Shown here piece after piece: positions 9,113 through 18,223 of a stretch of DNA of 64,000 nucleotides; positions within the stretch are counted from its first letter, which is position 1; the number at the start of each line of letters is the position of its first letter. The stretch spans positions 1,083,807 to 1,147,806 of the forward strand of contig NZ_JH976434.1 in NCBI RefSeq assembly GCF_000306965.1, written 5' to 3'. Below the pieces are notes generated by a model. The model saw only the letters and a program-made list of their open reading frames with translations, was not told the DNA's origin and ran no database searches. The translations under genes and the position numbers were made by a program. Source of the stretch: Amphibacillus jilinensis Y1 (GTDB lineage Bacteria > Bacillota > Bacilli > Bacillales > Amphibacillaceae).

Positions 9113-9949
9113 ATGAAGAAAATATATGAAAATATAAGTATTGATAGAAATACACAAATGAATCTTTTTAAGTTTAAAGCTACAGACATTGACCGAATCA
9201 TACCGATGCATTTTCATAATGAAATAGAATTAATATATTGTGTTAAGGGTCAATTAAAAATTTGGCACGAAGGTAAGAACAGTATTATGTCGAAAGGTGA
9301 CCTCCTTTTTATCAATAGTGGAATGCCTCATTTGAGTCAAAGTACGTCAAAAAATGAAGTGATTGTCATTCATTTACCCGAAACATTATTTATACAAGAA
9401 AAATTATATATAAAGCTTGATACTGTCAATGAGGATATACCAGAGCGTATAAAAAAACAGATCACAAATATAATGACTTCACTGTATGAACTTCACTGTT
9501 CTTATGGGGAATTCTCTTTTTTAAAAGAGCAGAGTCTTGTTTTAGATTTAGAATATATCTTAGTCACCCAGCTTGCTTGCCAATTGAAAAACGAAAAAGA
9601 ATTTTATTCAAATCAACAAAAAAAGATTAAAGAAATCATCCATATCGTTAAAGAACATTATCGGGATAATATTAGCTTAAAAGAAGTAGCGTCACTATGT
9701 GGGTATTCACCAGCTTATTTATCTAGAATGTTTCATCAGCATGTCGGACAATCTTTTGTTGAGTTCAAACAAATATTAAGTTTGGAAAAAGCCATCGAAT
9801 TGATGGAAACCACCGATAAGACTTTTGAACAAATTTCTATGGAAACAGGGTTTTCAAATGAGAAGTCTTTTAGAAAGGTGTTCAAACAAGTGATTGGTAA
9901 AACACCACGCGAATATAAAAGCAGTAAAAAAACGACCGAAATTAAGTAA
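9113..9949 (+). CDS. AraC-family regulator with N-terminal cupin sensor
   Basis: The 278-residue protein starts at the ATG at 9113, directly after AAGGAG. A longer reading from 8975 has no ribosome site. Residues about 20-100 form a cupin (MHFHNEIELIYCVKG, GDLLFINSGMPH). The C-terminal 100 residues are a double AraC HTH (ISLKEVASLCGYSPAYLSRMF and FEQISMETGFSNEKSFRKVFK, then GKTPREYK). It diverges from the large GH16 gene and precedes the EIIBC and GH3 genes. It is therefore likely an activator of one or both transcripts in response to a beta-glucoside (inference). Confidence 0.9.
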   Translation: MKKIYENISIDRNTQMNLFKFKATDIDRIIPMHFHNEIELIYCVKGQLKIWHEGKNSIMSKGDLLFINSGMPHLSQSTSKNEVIVIHLPETLFIQEKLYIKLDTVNEDIPERIKKQITNIMTSLYELHCSYGEFSFLKEQSLVLDLEYILVTQLACQLKNEKEFYSNQQKKIKEIIHIVKEHYRDNISLKEVASLCGYSPAYLSRMFHQHVGQSFVEFKQILSLEKAIELMETTDKTFEQISMETGFSNEKSFRKVFKQVIGKTPREYKSSKKTTEIK

Positions 9950-10033
9950 AATAAAACCTCTTATTGTAACCGCAAACATGATACGCTTACACTACGTTAA
10001 TCATTTATACAAATACAGAAAGGATGTAGGATT

Positions 10034-11434
10034 ATGAGTATTGATAAAGCATACACTTCCATCGTTCAACAATTGATAGAAGCAGTCGGAGGAAAAGATA
10101 ACATTATTTCAATGGCTCATTGTGCGACACGATTAAGGTTGATTGTCAAAAATAGAGATATTATTGATGATGACAAAGTAGACAATATTGATAAAGTAAA
10201 AGGCTTCTTTTTTACATCGGGACAATATCAGATTATTTTTGGAACAGGTACTGTAAATAGAGTTTATGAAGAAATGGTGAATCAGGGGGTATCAGCCACG
10301 TCAAAGTCTGACTTAAAAGAGCTTGCTTCAGAGGAAGAAGACAACGCGTTCAAAAGAATTATTCGTATATTTGGCGATGTGTTTGTTCCGATTATTCCAG
10401 CATTAGTAGCTACCGGATTATTTATGGGTTTAAGGGGCTTAATTACGCAACCAGAAATACTCTCTTGGTTCGGTTTAACGCCAGCTGACATTTCACCAAA
10501 TTTTATAATGCTAACACAAATTTTGACCGATACTGCTTTTGCATTCCTACCAGCTTTGGTTTGCTGGTCAGCATTTAAAGTATTTGGCGGATCACCACTT
10601 CTAGGAATTTTGCTAGGATTAATGCTCGTTAGCCCGTTGTTACCGACTTCATGGGATGTTGCACAAGGTAACGATGAGCCGTTATTATTCTTTGGTTTTA
10701 TAAAAGTCTCTGGTTATCAAGGATCTGTTTTACCAGCATTTATTGTTGGGGCAGTTGGAGCCACATTAGAAAAAAGAATAAGAAAGATAGTACCAGAAGC
10801 ACTAGACCTTATTTTAACGCCTTTACTTTCCCTTCTGATCATGATGTTACTCGCTTTCTTTATTATTGGACCGGTTTTTCATGAGGTAGAAGGATGGATG
10901 CTAGCACTGGTAAATGTATTAATAGGCCTTCCTTTCGGTATTGGTGGACTTATATATGGAGCAATCAATCAGGTTATTGTCATTTCGGGGCTTCATCATG
11001 CGCTAAACTTAATTGAAATTGACATGTTAGCGGATACAGGATGGAATTTGGTTAACCCAATAAGTTCGGCTTCTATTTGCGCTCAAGCAGGCGCTGCATT
11101 AGCAGTAGGTATGAAAGCCAAACGCACAAAAATTAAAGCAATCGCATATCCATCTGCAATGTCCGCATTACTTGGTATTACTGAACCTGCAATTTTTGGT
11201 GTTAATATTCGTTATGGTAAACCCTTTATTATGGGTTTAATAGGCGGGGGCGCAGGTGGATTCCTAGCAACTCTGTTCAATGTTAAAGCGACTGGTATGT
11301 CAATTACGGCAATTCCAGGGGCTCTATTGTACTTAAATAACCAATTATTACTGTATGTACTCGTTTCCTTTGTCGGATTTGCTGTCGCCTTTGCATTAAC
11401 TTATGCTTTTGGCTATAAAGATCAAAGTGAGTAA
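10034..11434 (+). CDS. PTS EIIBC transporter, sucrose/beta-glucoside type (no EIIA)
   Basis: The 466-residue membrane protein imports and phosphorylates a sugar. The N-terminal EIIB domain carries the phospho-cysteine C30 in AHCATRLRLIV. After residue about 110 a ten-helix EIIC of the glucose/sucrose superfamily follows, with the conserved GLHHALN and LLGITEPAIFGVN segments. No EIIA domain is fused or encoded nearby, so it must borrow one, as sucrose-type EIIBC proteins often do. The neighbour is a GH3 beta-glucosidase and the surroundings degrade beta-glucan. The likely substrate is a beta-glucoside such as laminaribiose rather than sucrose (inference). Confidence 0.88.
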   Translation: MSIDKAYTSIVQQLIEAVGGKDNIISMAHCATRLRLIVKNRDIIDDDKVDNIDKVKGFFFTSGQYQIIFGTGTVNRVYEEMVNQGVSATSKSDLKELASEEEDNAFKRIIRIFGDVFVPIIPALVATGLFMGLRGLITQPEILSWFGLTPADISPNFIMLTQILTDTAFAFLPALVCWSAFKVFGGSPLLGILLGLMLVSPLLPTSWDVAQGNDEPLLFFGFIKVSGYQGSVLPAFIVGAVGATLEKRIRKIVPEALDLILTPLLSLLIMMLLAFFIIGPVFHEVEGWMLALVNVLIGLPFGIGGLIYGAINQVIVISGLHHALNLIEIDMLADTGWNLVNPISSASICAQAGAALAVGMKAKRTKIKAIAYPSAMSALLGITEPAIFGVNIRYGKPFIMGLIGGGAGGFLATLFNVKATGMSITAIPGALLYLNNQLLLYVLVSFVGFAVAFALTYAFGYKDQSE

Positions 11435-11501
11435 CACATATATTTAATTTCACCTAGAATGTATGACTTCATAATCGCACAGTTGATAAGCAGCTTACAA
11501 A

Positions 11502-11540
11502 CAGGGCGAAAAGGCATAATCAATATGCCTAATTGCCCTT
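11502..11540 (+). terminator. Hairpin between EIIBC and GH3 genes
   Basis: AGGGC and AAGGCATA pair with TATGCCT and GCCCT around a short loop. There is only a weak T tract, so partial termination or mRNA stabilisation between the two genes is likely. Confidence 0.5.
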
Positions 11541-11634
11541 TGCTTATCTTGAGCGATGTTACTCATATCCATCGCAAACACAGAGGGATATCCTTCATTT
11601 TAATCAACCAGATAAATAGATTGGAGCTTTTCAC

Positions 11635-13884
11635 ATGAATAATGAAATGTTAAGAAAGAAAGTGGATCAGTTAACCATTCAAGAAAAAATTGGACAGTTA
11701 ATTCAGTTAACAGGTAACTTTTTCGACACACACAATGACAGTGTGGTTACCGGACCCCAAAAAAAGATTGGTTTAAGTCGATCTTATCAAATTAATAATA
11801 CAGGATCGATCCTGAACACAGTTGATAAGCAACAAATTAGAGAGATGCAAAGGACTCACCTGCTTAAATCAACTCATAAAATCCCGTTGCTCTTTATGGC
11901 TGACATTATTTACGGCTTTAAAACCATCTTTCCCATTCCCCTAGCACAGACATGCAGTTGGAATTTCCCTTTAATTGAAGAGTCAGCAACTGTACTTGCC
12001 AAAGAATGCTATGAGGCAGGTATTCATGTCACCTTTGCACCTATGGTTGATTTAGTGCGTGACCCGAGGTGGGGACGCGTGATGGAGGCACCTGGTGAAG
12101 ATACCTTACTTGGAGAATGTTATGCAGAGAGTATGGTAAATGGGATTCAAGGTAACGGTGATGCTCAGCATATTCCAAAAGGAAAACTTGCCGCCTGCAT
12201 TAAACACTTCGCTGCATACGGCGCTGCGGTTGCGGGTAGAGAATATAATTCTGTCGATATGTCTGAAAGCATGCTAAGAAATTTTTTCCTACCAAGTTAT
12301 GCTAAAGGCATTGAAGCTGGCGCTAAATTAGTCATGACTGCTTTCAACACACTTAACGGCATCCCTTGCACGGGGAACAAATGGCTTAATAGAGATATGT
12401 TAAGAGATACACTTCATTTTGATGGTGTCCTTATTTCTGATTATGCTGCTATTGATGAACTAATAACTCACGGCTATGCCGAAAACCAAACTTCCGCTGC
12501 AAAGCAAGCGTTGTTAGCTGGTGTTGATATCGATATGAAAACCGCCGTATATGCCAACAAATTAGAAAAATTAGTTAAACAAAATCAAGACTTACACGCC
12601 TTATTAGATGAGGCGGTCTTAAGAGTGTTAATGCTAAAAAATGATTTAGGTTTATTTGATGACCCTTACCGAGGGATTCAAACAGAAGAAGACATCACAA
12701 ACACCATACTATCGAAGGAGCATAAAGAAACAGCACTTAAATTAGCAGAAGAGTCGATTGTTTTATTAAAAAATAACAATCATACTTTACCATTAAGTAG
12801 AAACCAAAAAGTTGCATTAATAGGCCCGTATGCAGAGGAAAAAGCCACTTTAGGATTTTGGGCAATTACGGGAGACGAAGCAGACACGATTACATTAAAA
12901 GACGGCTTACACGCCTTATTAGATACTAGCTGTTTATCAGTCGCAAGAGGCGCTTACCTTTTAGATAAACATACAGAAAACCTATATGACAAATATAATG
13001 ACAAACTACCTGTTGAGAGCGAAGATGAAGAAACGTTACTTGAAGAAGCAATTGCTATCGCTAAAACTTCTGACATTATTGTGTTAGCAGTAGGGGAAAA
13101 CACTTACCAAAGTGGAGAAGGCGGCTCACGTACAAATCCTGTGTTACCTGCTACTCAGCTACGACTCATCAATGCGTTAAGTACGTTGGCTAAACCGATT
13201 GTACTCGTAGTTTATGGTGGCAGACCTCTGATCCTCACTGAAGTTGAGGAAAAGGTATCCGCGATTCTTTATGCATGGTTCCCAGGGACAATGAACGGGC
13301 TTGCAGTCGCTAACCTTCTGACAGGGAAGGCAAATCCATCTGCAAAGCTATCAATGACATTCCCCCGATCTGTCGGCCAAATTCCAATCTATTATAATGA
13401 ACTTCGTACAGGGAGACCACAATTGGATGAAGAGAATACGCACCGATTTGCTTCGAGATATATCGATCAATCCAATCTTCCACTATATCCATTTGGATTT
13501 GGTAAAAGCTATACACACTTTCAATACAGTGATTTTCGTTTAAATCAAGAAGAGATGACAAAAAACGAGCAAATAAAAGTAACCCTTACAGTGAAAAACA
13601 CCGGCTCTTATTCCGGAAAAGAAATTGTCCAACTATATATTTGTGATAAAGTGGCTAGCATCACAAGACCCGTAAAATTATTAAAAGCATTTAAGAAAAT
13701 AGACCTTAAAGTAGGCGAATCACAAAGGATCGAATTTGAAATAGATAATAATATGTTGAAATTTTATCACCCTGATGGAAGTTTTGATAGTGAACATGGC
13801 GATTTTGATATCTTTATCGGTAAAGATTCTGCGGAGCATTTATTTAAAAGAAGGATTCGACTCGTTTCTAAACATAATACTTAA
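11635..13884 (+). CDS. bglX: Cytoplasmic GH3 beta-glucosidase
   Basis: The 749-residue enzyme has no signal peptide, so it acts inside the cell on imported oligosaccharides. The GH3 N-terminal barrel shows DPRWGRVMEAPGED (143-156), KHFAAYG (190-196) and the nucleophile region GVLISDYAA, with D269 as the predicted catalytic residue. The C-terminal GH3 sandwich (LAVGENTYQSGEGGSR) and a fibronectin-III-like tail (VTLTVKNTGSYSGKEIVQLYI) complete the family layout. GGAG precedes the ATG. It follows the EIIBC gene by 200 bp. PTS products are normally cleaved by GH1 or GH4 phospho-glucosidases, so its pairing with a PTS permease is odd. Confidence 0.92.
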   Translation: MNNEMLRKKVDQLTIQEKIGQLIQLTGNFFDTHNDSVVTGPQKKIGLSRSYQINNTGSILNTVDKQQIREMQRTHLLKSTHKIPLLFMADIIYGFKTIFPIPLAQTCSWNFPLIEESATVLAKECYEAGIHVTFAPMVDLVRDPRWGRVMEAPGEDTLLGECYAESMVNGIQGNGDAQHIPKGKLAACIKHFAAYGAAVAGREYNSVDMSESMLRNFFLPSYAKGIEAGAKLVMTAFNTLNGIPCTGNKWLNRDMLRDTLHFDGVLISDYAAIDELITHGYAENQTSAAKQALLAGVDIDMKTAVYANKLEKLVKQNQDLHALLDEAVLRVLMLKNDLGLFDDPYRGIQTEEDITNTILSKEHKETALKLAEESIVLLKNNNHTLPLSRNQKVALIGPYAEEKATLGFWAITGDEADTITLKDGLHALLDTSCLSVARGAYLLDKHTENLYDKYNDKLPVESEDEETLLEEAIAIAKTSDIIVLAVGENTYQSGEGGSRTNPVLPATQLRLINALSTLAKPIVLVVYGGRPLILTEVEEKVSAILYAWFPGTMNGLAVANLLTGKANPSAKLSMTFPRSVGQIPIYYNELRTGRPQLDEENTHRFASRYIDQSNLPLYPFGFGKSYTHFQYSDFRLNQEEMTKNEQIKVTLTVKNTGSYSGKEIVQLYICDKVASITRPVKLLKAFKKIDLKVGESQRIEFEIDNNMLKFYHPDGSFDSEHGDFDIFIGKDSAEHLFKRRIRLVSKHNT

Positions 13885-14020
13885 GTAGGCGTAACGCAAA
13901 ATAGTGGTTAAAGCCTCCCACTACAAGTAGTTATCCCTATTAAGTGAACCTTCATTATCGTTAAAAAAGGAAAGCAGCAAGTATCTGTGATAGGGCAGGT
14001 ACTTGCTGTGAAACGATTCC

Positions 14021-14054
14021 AGTAAGCCAATAGCTTTATAGGCTTACTTTTTTT
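14021..14054 (+). terminator. Rho-independent terminator after the GH3 gene region
   Basis: AGTAAGCC (14021-14028) pairs perfectly with GGCTTACT (14041-14048) and is followed by a run of T. A second hairpin just upstream (AGCAGCAAGTA against TACTTGCTGT, about 13974-14009) precedes it. It ends the glucan operon before the next unit. Confidence 0.85.
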
Positions 14055-14145
14055 GATCGGTAATTCTTTAATTTTAGAAAATATCGTTTTACATTTATAG
14101 AACTTGGTGATATTATAAAACAAATTAAAGTTATGAGGTGGTCAA

Positions 14146-15189
14146 GTGGATATTCTTCAATTAACCAGTAAGAAAAGAGAAACCTACAATGTGAAGCTCA
14201 ACTATTCAACGCTATGGGAGTGTGCTTTAGGTATTGCCGCCATCACCAATACCAAACTAATTACCACACTCGATCAACCGAGCTCGTATTGGCAACAATT
14301 AAAGCAATCTATGACAACAGCACTACAAGATGAGTTAAAGTTCGTTGAAGAAAATAACACATGGAAAGCCTTGCTCCAACTGCTTCATCGCAAGACATTT
14401 ACGAGCTTAGCTGAATTTGTTACATACATTGAAGATCTCGAGGCATACAACATACGCTATCAATGTCTACCTTTTATAGGTCATCAATACGAAACATATC
14501 GAGAAGGTAGTGCAAAGCAGGATAAGCATTTAACCGAACAGTTCGTCCGGCTAACAGAGAGCAATCCCTTCTTTCCACAATACATCACATTTATAAGTCA
14601 GGTTGACATATCGCTATTAAAGAAACACCTTGTCACTGTTATGTGCATGTGGTACGAAGAAATTATAGCAAAAAGCCTTGAAGAAACAGAGGCCATTTTA
14701 AAAAATGATTATCAAGCAAAAGAAATGATGAAGAAAAAGTTAACGCCAGAAGAATTGGTCCAGTGGGCTACTGGTGGTATTACCTATCTACCCGAACCTA
14801 GTGTTCATACTGTATTGTTAATCCCACAATATATCTATCGTCCGTGGACTATTGAAGCTGATATTGAGGGAATAAAGGTTTTCTATTATCCCGTTTCCAA
14901 TGAAAGCATCTCGCCCGATGATAAATACACGCCGAATCATTTCTTAGTATTGAAACATAAAGCGTTAGGGGATGAAATTCGTCTCAAGATTACTAAAATG
15001 CTATCAGAGAAAAGCCGGACATTACAGGATATCACTGAACGGCTTGATGTTGGAAAATCTACTATTCATCACCATCTAAAAATACTAAGAGCAGCTAAAC
15101 TAGTAGAGATAATTGATTCAAAATATGTACTAAAAAAGGATGCACTTGAACTTTTGTTTAAAGAATTAGCATTCTATCTGGACAAATAA
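14146..15189 (+). CDS. ArsR-like regulator with C-terminal winged helix
   Basis: The 347-residue protein starts at a GTG with GAGGTGG upstream. The first 270 residues are an uncharacterised alpha-rich region of the type seen in large ArsR-like regulators of Firmicutes. The C-terminal 80 residues are an ArsR winged helix (KALGDEIRLKITKMLSEKSRTLQDITERLDVGKSTIHHHLKILR). The stop is 14 bp from the MFS exporter gene, so the two form an operon in which this protein probably controls exporter expression. No metal-binding Cys motif is visible; the signal is unknown. Confidence 0.85.
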   Translation: MDILQLTSKKRETYNVKLNYSTLWECALGIAAITNTKLITTLDQPSSYWQQLKQSMTTALQDELKFVEENNTWKALLQLLHRKTFTSLAEFVTYIEDLEAYNIRYQCLPFIGHQYETYREGSAKQDKHLTEQFVRLTESNPFFPQYITFISQVDISLLKKHLVTVMCMWYEEIIAKSLEETEAILKNDYQAKEMMKKKLTPEELVQWATGGITYLPEPSVHTVLLIPQYIYRPWTIEADIEGIKVFYYPVSNESISPDDKYTPNHFLVLKHKALGDEIRLKITKMLSEKSRTLQDITERLDVGKSTIHHHLKILRAAKLVEIIDSKYVLKKDALELLFKELAFYLDK

Positions 15190-15203
15190 AGGAGAAACGA
15201 AAG

Positions 15204-16436
15204 ATGGCATCCATATTAGAAAATAAGTCCTTCACCTCCATCTGGATTGGGAGCGGAATTTCCGAATTAGGAGGGGCATTTGGGACCTTCTGCAATTCTG
15301 TTTTAATCTTTCAATTAACAGGTTCGACAATGGCATTGGGGGGTATGTGGTTATTATACTTCATACCCTCGTTATTTCTTCAGTTATTTATCGGTCCTTT
15401 TATTGATCGCTGGAGCCGCAAATGGGTGATGATCTTTTCCCAGTGGTTAAGAAGCATTATTTTTCTCATTCCACTCTTCTCTTTATTTACAGCGACACTT
15501 TCACCCTGGCATATCTACACGGTGCAAATCGTGGTAGGGTTAATTACACCGCTTTATGTTCCAGCTAATCAAGCCATCACCCCTACCGTTGTTTCTAAGG
15601 AGCATTTAGAGACAGCGAATGCCTACGTAGACGGGACAGTAAAATTAATGTCATTTACGGCACCCCTGCTTGCCGGAATCGTCGTTGAATCTATTGGTGT
15701 CACAAACACGCTCCTCTTAGTTAGTTCCCTACTTATGCTAAGTGGTTTTACATTACTATTTATTCATGAGCCTAGAGCCATTCAGCAGATTAGAAAACCA
15801 TGGTTAAAAGAATTTGGATCTGGGATAATGTATTTCTTTACAAAGCCCATTATTGTTTGGCTAGGTATTTTTTTAAGTTTCGTGCAGTTTGGTGTCGGAG
15901 TAACAATGGTGACAACACTTCCTTACATAACAGAAGAACTGGGAGGAAGCTATGCGCAGTATGGCTATTTTATGGCTGGCTTCCCAATCGGATATATTAT
16001 AGGAGCTTTGCTCGTTGGAAGAATCGTTTATAAAAGCCGAAGACGCTTAATGCTCGGATCGTTATTTATCGGCGGACTGACTTTTATCGCCCTATTCTTT
16101 AACACAAGTATTGGATTAGGGATCACAACTGAGGTTTTAGGCGGCATGGTTATGGCCTTTTTCAGTGTTCATAATACAACTCTCTGCCAAAAAATCATTC
16201 CTCAGCATCTCATGGGGAAAATTTTCTCAGTAAGGCTATTGATTATTAGGGGAAGTATGCCTTTAGGCGTCCTAGCTGGTGGCGCTTTAAGTAATGCCTG
16301 GGGTATTCGGCCACTATATTTATTGATCGGATCAATGATTTGTACAGTTTCGCTATTAGGTATTGTTTTGCCTTACTTTAAGTTTCTTGATACATCTAAT
16401 ATTAAAGAAGCTAGTCTAAAGAATGTTACCCTTTAG
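15204..16436 (+). CDS. MFS exporter, MFS_3/enterobactin-exporter-like
   Basis: The 410-residue protein has about 12 membrane helices. It carries the short loop GPFIDRWSRKWVM after TM2, typical of MFS drug or siderophore exporters, and a repeat GRIVYKSRRRLMLGS after TM8. AGGAG precedes the ATG and it lies 14 bp after the ArsR-like gene. The pairing suggests export of a toxic compound that the regulator senses. The substrate cannot be read from sequence. Confidence 0.88.
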   Translation: MASILENKSFTSIWIGSGISELGGAFGTFCNSVLIFQLTGSTMALGGMWLLYFIPSLFLQLFIGPFIDRWSRKWVMIFSQWLRSIIFLIPLFSLFTATLSPWHIYTVQIVVGLITPLYVPANQAITPTVVSKEHLETANAYVDGTVKLMSFTAPLLAGIVVESIGVTNTLLLVSSLLMLSGFTLLFIHEPRAIQQIRKPWLKEFGSGIMYFFTKPIIVWLGIFLSFVQFGVGVTMVTTLPYITEELGGSYAQYGYFMAGFPIGYIIGALLVGRIVYKSRRRLMLGSLFIGGLTFIALFFNTSIGLGITTEVLGGMVMAFFSVHNTTLCQKIIPQHLMGKIFSVRLLIIRGSMPLGVLAGGALSNAWGIRPLYLLIGSMICTVSLLGIVLPYFKFLDTSNIKEASLKNVTL

Positions 16437-16477
16437 AAATTATACTGTGCGCAAATACTTTTAAAACCATCTAAAAC

Positions 16478-16514
16478 TCCTGGGCACCACTAGTTGCTGT
16501 TACCCGGGATTTTT
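16478..16514 (+). terminator. Terminator of the ArsR/MFS operon
   Basis: TCCTGGG (16478-16484) pairs with CCCGGGA (16503-16509), followed by TTTTT, 42 bp after the MFS stop. Confidence 0.75.
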
Positions 16515-16657
16515 GATTAAGTAAGACATGTCGCCCACTTATAAATGCTGTTTACTCATTTAATTCTCAAAGCTAAACGACATCGCTATAAAATCAAAGG
16601 GTAAGGATTATCAATTAATAACCCTTATTTCTATAAATAAAATAACGAAGGACTGTG

Positions 16658-16685
16658 ATGCCAAATATATTTTGTAATATGGCAT
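16658..16685. promoter_or_regulatory. Inverted repeat before a candidate small gene
   Basis: ATGCCA (16658-16663) and TGGCAT (16680-16685), extended by ATAT on both inner sides with one unpaired A, form a 28-bp dyad 27 bp before the start of the small open frame at 16712. It could be an operator or part of a promoter. Confidence 0.35.
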
Positions 16686-16711
16686 GGTGAGTTTATAATT
16701 TGGAGGTATCT

Positions 16712-16837
16712 GTGTGGCATTTAAAAATGGCGTCTCTTGTTGACTTGCTTCATACAATCTGCAACACCCATTTAGTTACTGTGAAAAAAGGATTAATGGA
16801 TAATGACAAATTAGAGTTACTCATGAAAGGTGATTAA
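16712..16837 (+). CDS. Candidate 41-residue protein
   Basis: A GTG-started frame begins five bases after GGAGG and runs 41 codons (starting MWHLKMASLVDLLHTICN and ending ELLMKGD). I do not recognise the product. A good ribosome site and an upstream dyad favour a real gene. Against it are the lack of a known family and the overlap of its 3' end with the opposing Nudix gene (16817 onward). Confidence 0.35.
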   Translation: MWHLKMASLVDLLHTICNTHLVTVKKGLMDNDKLELLMKGD

Positions 16838-17227
16838 AAAAGGGTGTTCATCTTGATTCAAACATGTTAACAGTTCTTGCTTAAACTCATCATAGCTAAT
16901 CAATTGTAAAGCTTCTTCAACATCAAAAAAGGCAACTTCTAGACTTTCTGAACTTGTTTGAGGCTTGCCACTAATCGGTACGGCTAACCACCACATGTTA
17001 CAAATCCCTTTCGCTACTTCTTGTGAAACACCGCAAAATTTTATCAGTTTTATATCTATTCCAGTTTCTTCTTTTACCTCCCTTAAAACCGCTTCTTTAA
17101 ACGTTTCATCTCGTTCCACATGGCCACCGGGGAGCTCCCATCCACGCTTCGGATCTAACTTTAACAGTATTTTATTTTGTTGATTAACAACAACAGCTCC
17201 CGACGTGATTGTGTATGCACATGTCAT
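16817..17227 (-). CDS. Nudix hydrolase
   Basis: The 136-residue protein carries a complete Nudix box, GGHVERDETFKEAVL then REVKEETGI, which binds the metal that cleaves nucleoside-diphosphate-X substrates. The ATG at 17227 is chosen because AGGG abuts the alternative ATG at 17233. The fold is MutT-like with no extra domain and the substrate is unknown. Its 3' end faces the small frame at 16712. Confidence 0.88.
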   Translation of the reverse strand: MTCAYTITSGAVVVNQQNKILLKLDPKRGWELPGGHVERDETFKEAVLREVKEETGIDIKLIKFCGVSQEVAKGICNMWWLAVPISGKPQTSSESLEVAFFDVEEALQLISYDEFKQELLTCLNQDEHPFLITFHE

Positions 17228-17278
17228 TTTCATCCCTACTTTTCTATCAGAGGTAAACGCTCTTTTTTTTCATGACTT

Positions 17279-17462
17279 TCAAGAAAAACTATAAACATCA
17301 TCAAAGTAATGCCGTAGATCTGGATTTAAATGATGGGTGACAAAAATCACCGTCAAATCTTCATGGGATAGAATATTTTGTTCAACTAAAAAGGACGTTT
17401 TTGGATCCTAGCTACTGGTACCCTCGTCAATAATAAGCATGTCCTTCATCCCTATCGATCCC
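17279..17462 (-). pseudogene. Relic of an ABC transporter ATPase (3' end)
   Basis: The reverse strand reads a Walker B and H-loop region: MLIIDEGTSS, an in-frame TAG, DPKTSFLVEQNIL, then DLTVIFVTHHLNPDL before a stop at 17279. This matches the end of an ABC ATPase (D-loop normally SALDP; the stop replaces that residue). Everything before Walker B is missing. It is therefore a dead 3' fragment lying directly after the small membrane-protein gene. Confidence 0.75.
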
Positions 17463-17690
17463 TTAGGCTGTAAACAATAAAATCCCTAATATAGCTACAA
17501 TTATAAAGTTAATGATAATCTGTTTCTTTGAGTCTTCCTTAAACGTAATAATTGAAGTGACTAAAGCAATAGTAAGGTAAATTGCTAGCGCAATTCTTAC
17601 ATCTAAATTAAATATATAAACAGCAAGAAAGACCCCTAAAAATACAATTGACCAGCTCATTTTATCATTTATTTCTCTAATTCTTTTCAT
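17463..17690 (-). CDS. Small membrane protein of unknown function
   Basis: The 75-residue protein starts at the ATG at 17690, which has AAAGGAGAG upstream. A longer reading to 17738 has no ribosome site. A charged N-terminus (MKRIREINDKM) is followed by three hydrophobic segments, roughly residues 13-30, 32-49 and 57-73. I do not recognise the family. Its neighbour is an ABC-ATPase relic, so it may be the surviving part of a lost transporter or lantibiotic-immunity cassette (speculation). Confidence 0.6.
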   Translation of the reverse strand: MKRIREINDKMSWSIVFLGVFLAVYIFNLDVRIALAIYLTIALVTSIITFKEDSKKQIIINFIIVAILGILLFTA

Positions 17691-17738
17691 GTTCTCTCCT
17701 TTTTCTACCTTATATCTTAGTTTACAAAAGTCCGTCAC

Positions 17739-18223
17739 TTCATTTTTTTACCAACTCTAACTTAATACATTATACTATCAACAAACCACATTTGGGAGTA
17801 CCTTTTTAAATCATGGGAAGTTAGTTTTTTTCTCCTATAGCCACATTTTTATTATGAATTGGTGACATAATCTGCTTTTTACATACGGTAATACAGCTCT
17901 CGATAGATGTCTATTATGAGATTTCCATTCGTAAATTCAGTAAGCTTTGTTTATAATTCCATAATAATACGTCAAAAATAGAGAAGAAATCTTGATTTGA
18001 TTAAATTGTGGATTATGTAGGTTACTCTCTCGCGATAAAGGTAAATATCACCTCTTTATCACTTATAACCGGAATACATTTAGAGAATTTCAGAAGATAA
18101 CGTTTTAGAAAGAAGTGCTGCTATAGGCATATTTAAAACGATATAGCGTAAATTCCCCATTACTGTTCCCTCCAAAATTATGCTATGATAGTCTTGACAA
18201 TACTTGGTTAGGAGCTTTCAATC
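17739..18223. other. Intergenic stretch without recognised gene
   Basis: No coding signal was found. A hairpin with GATAAA and TTTATC arms lies at about 18035-18060. The last 30 bp hold a TTGACA-like hexamer and the ribosome site of the GIY-YIG/DUF2075 gene. Confidence 0.4.
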
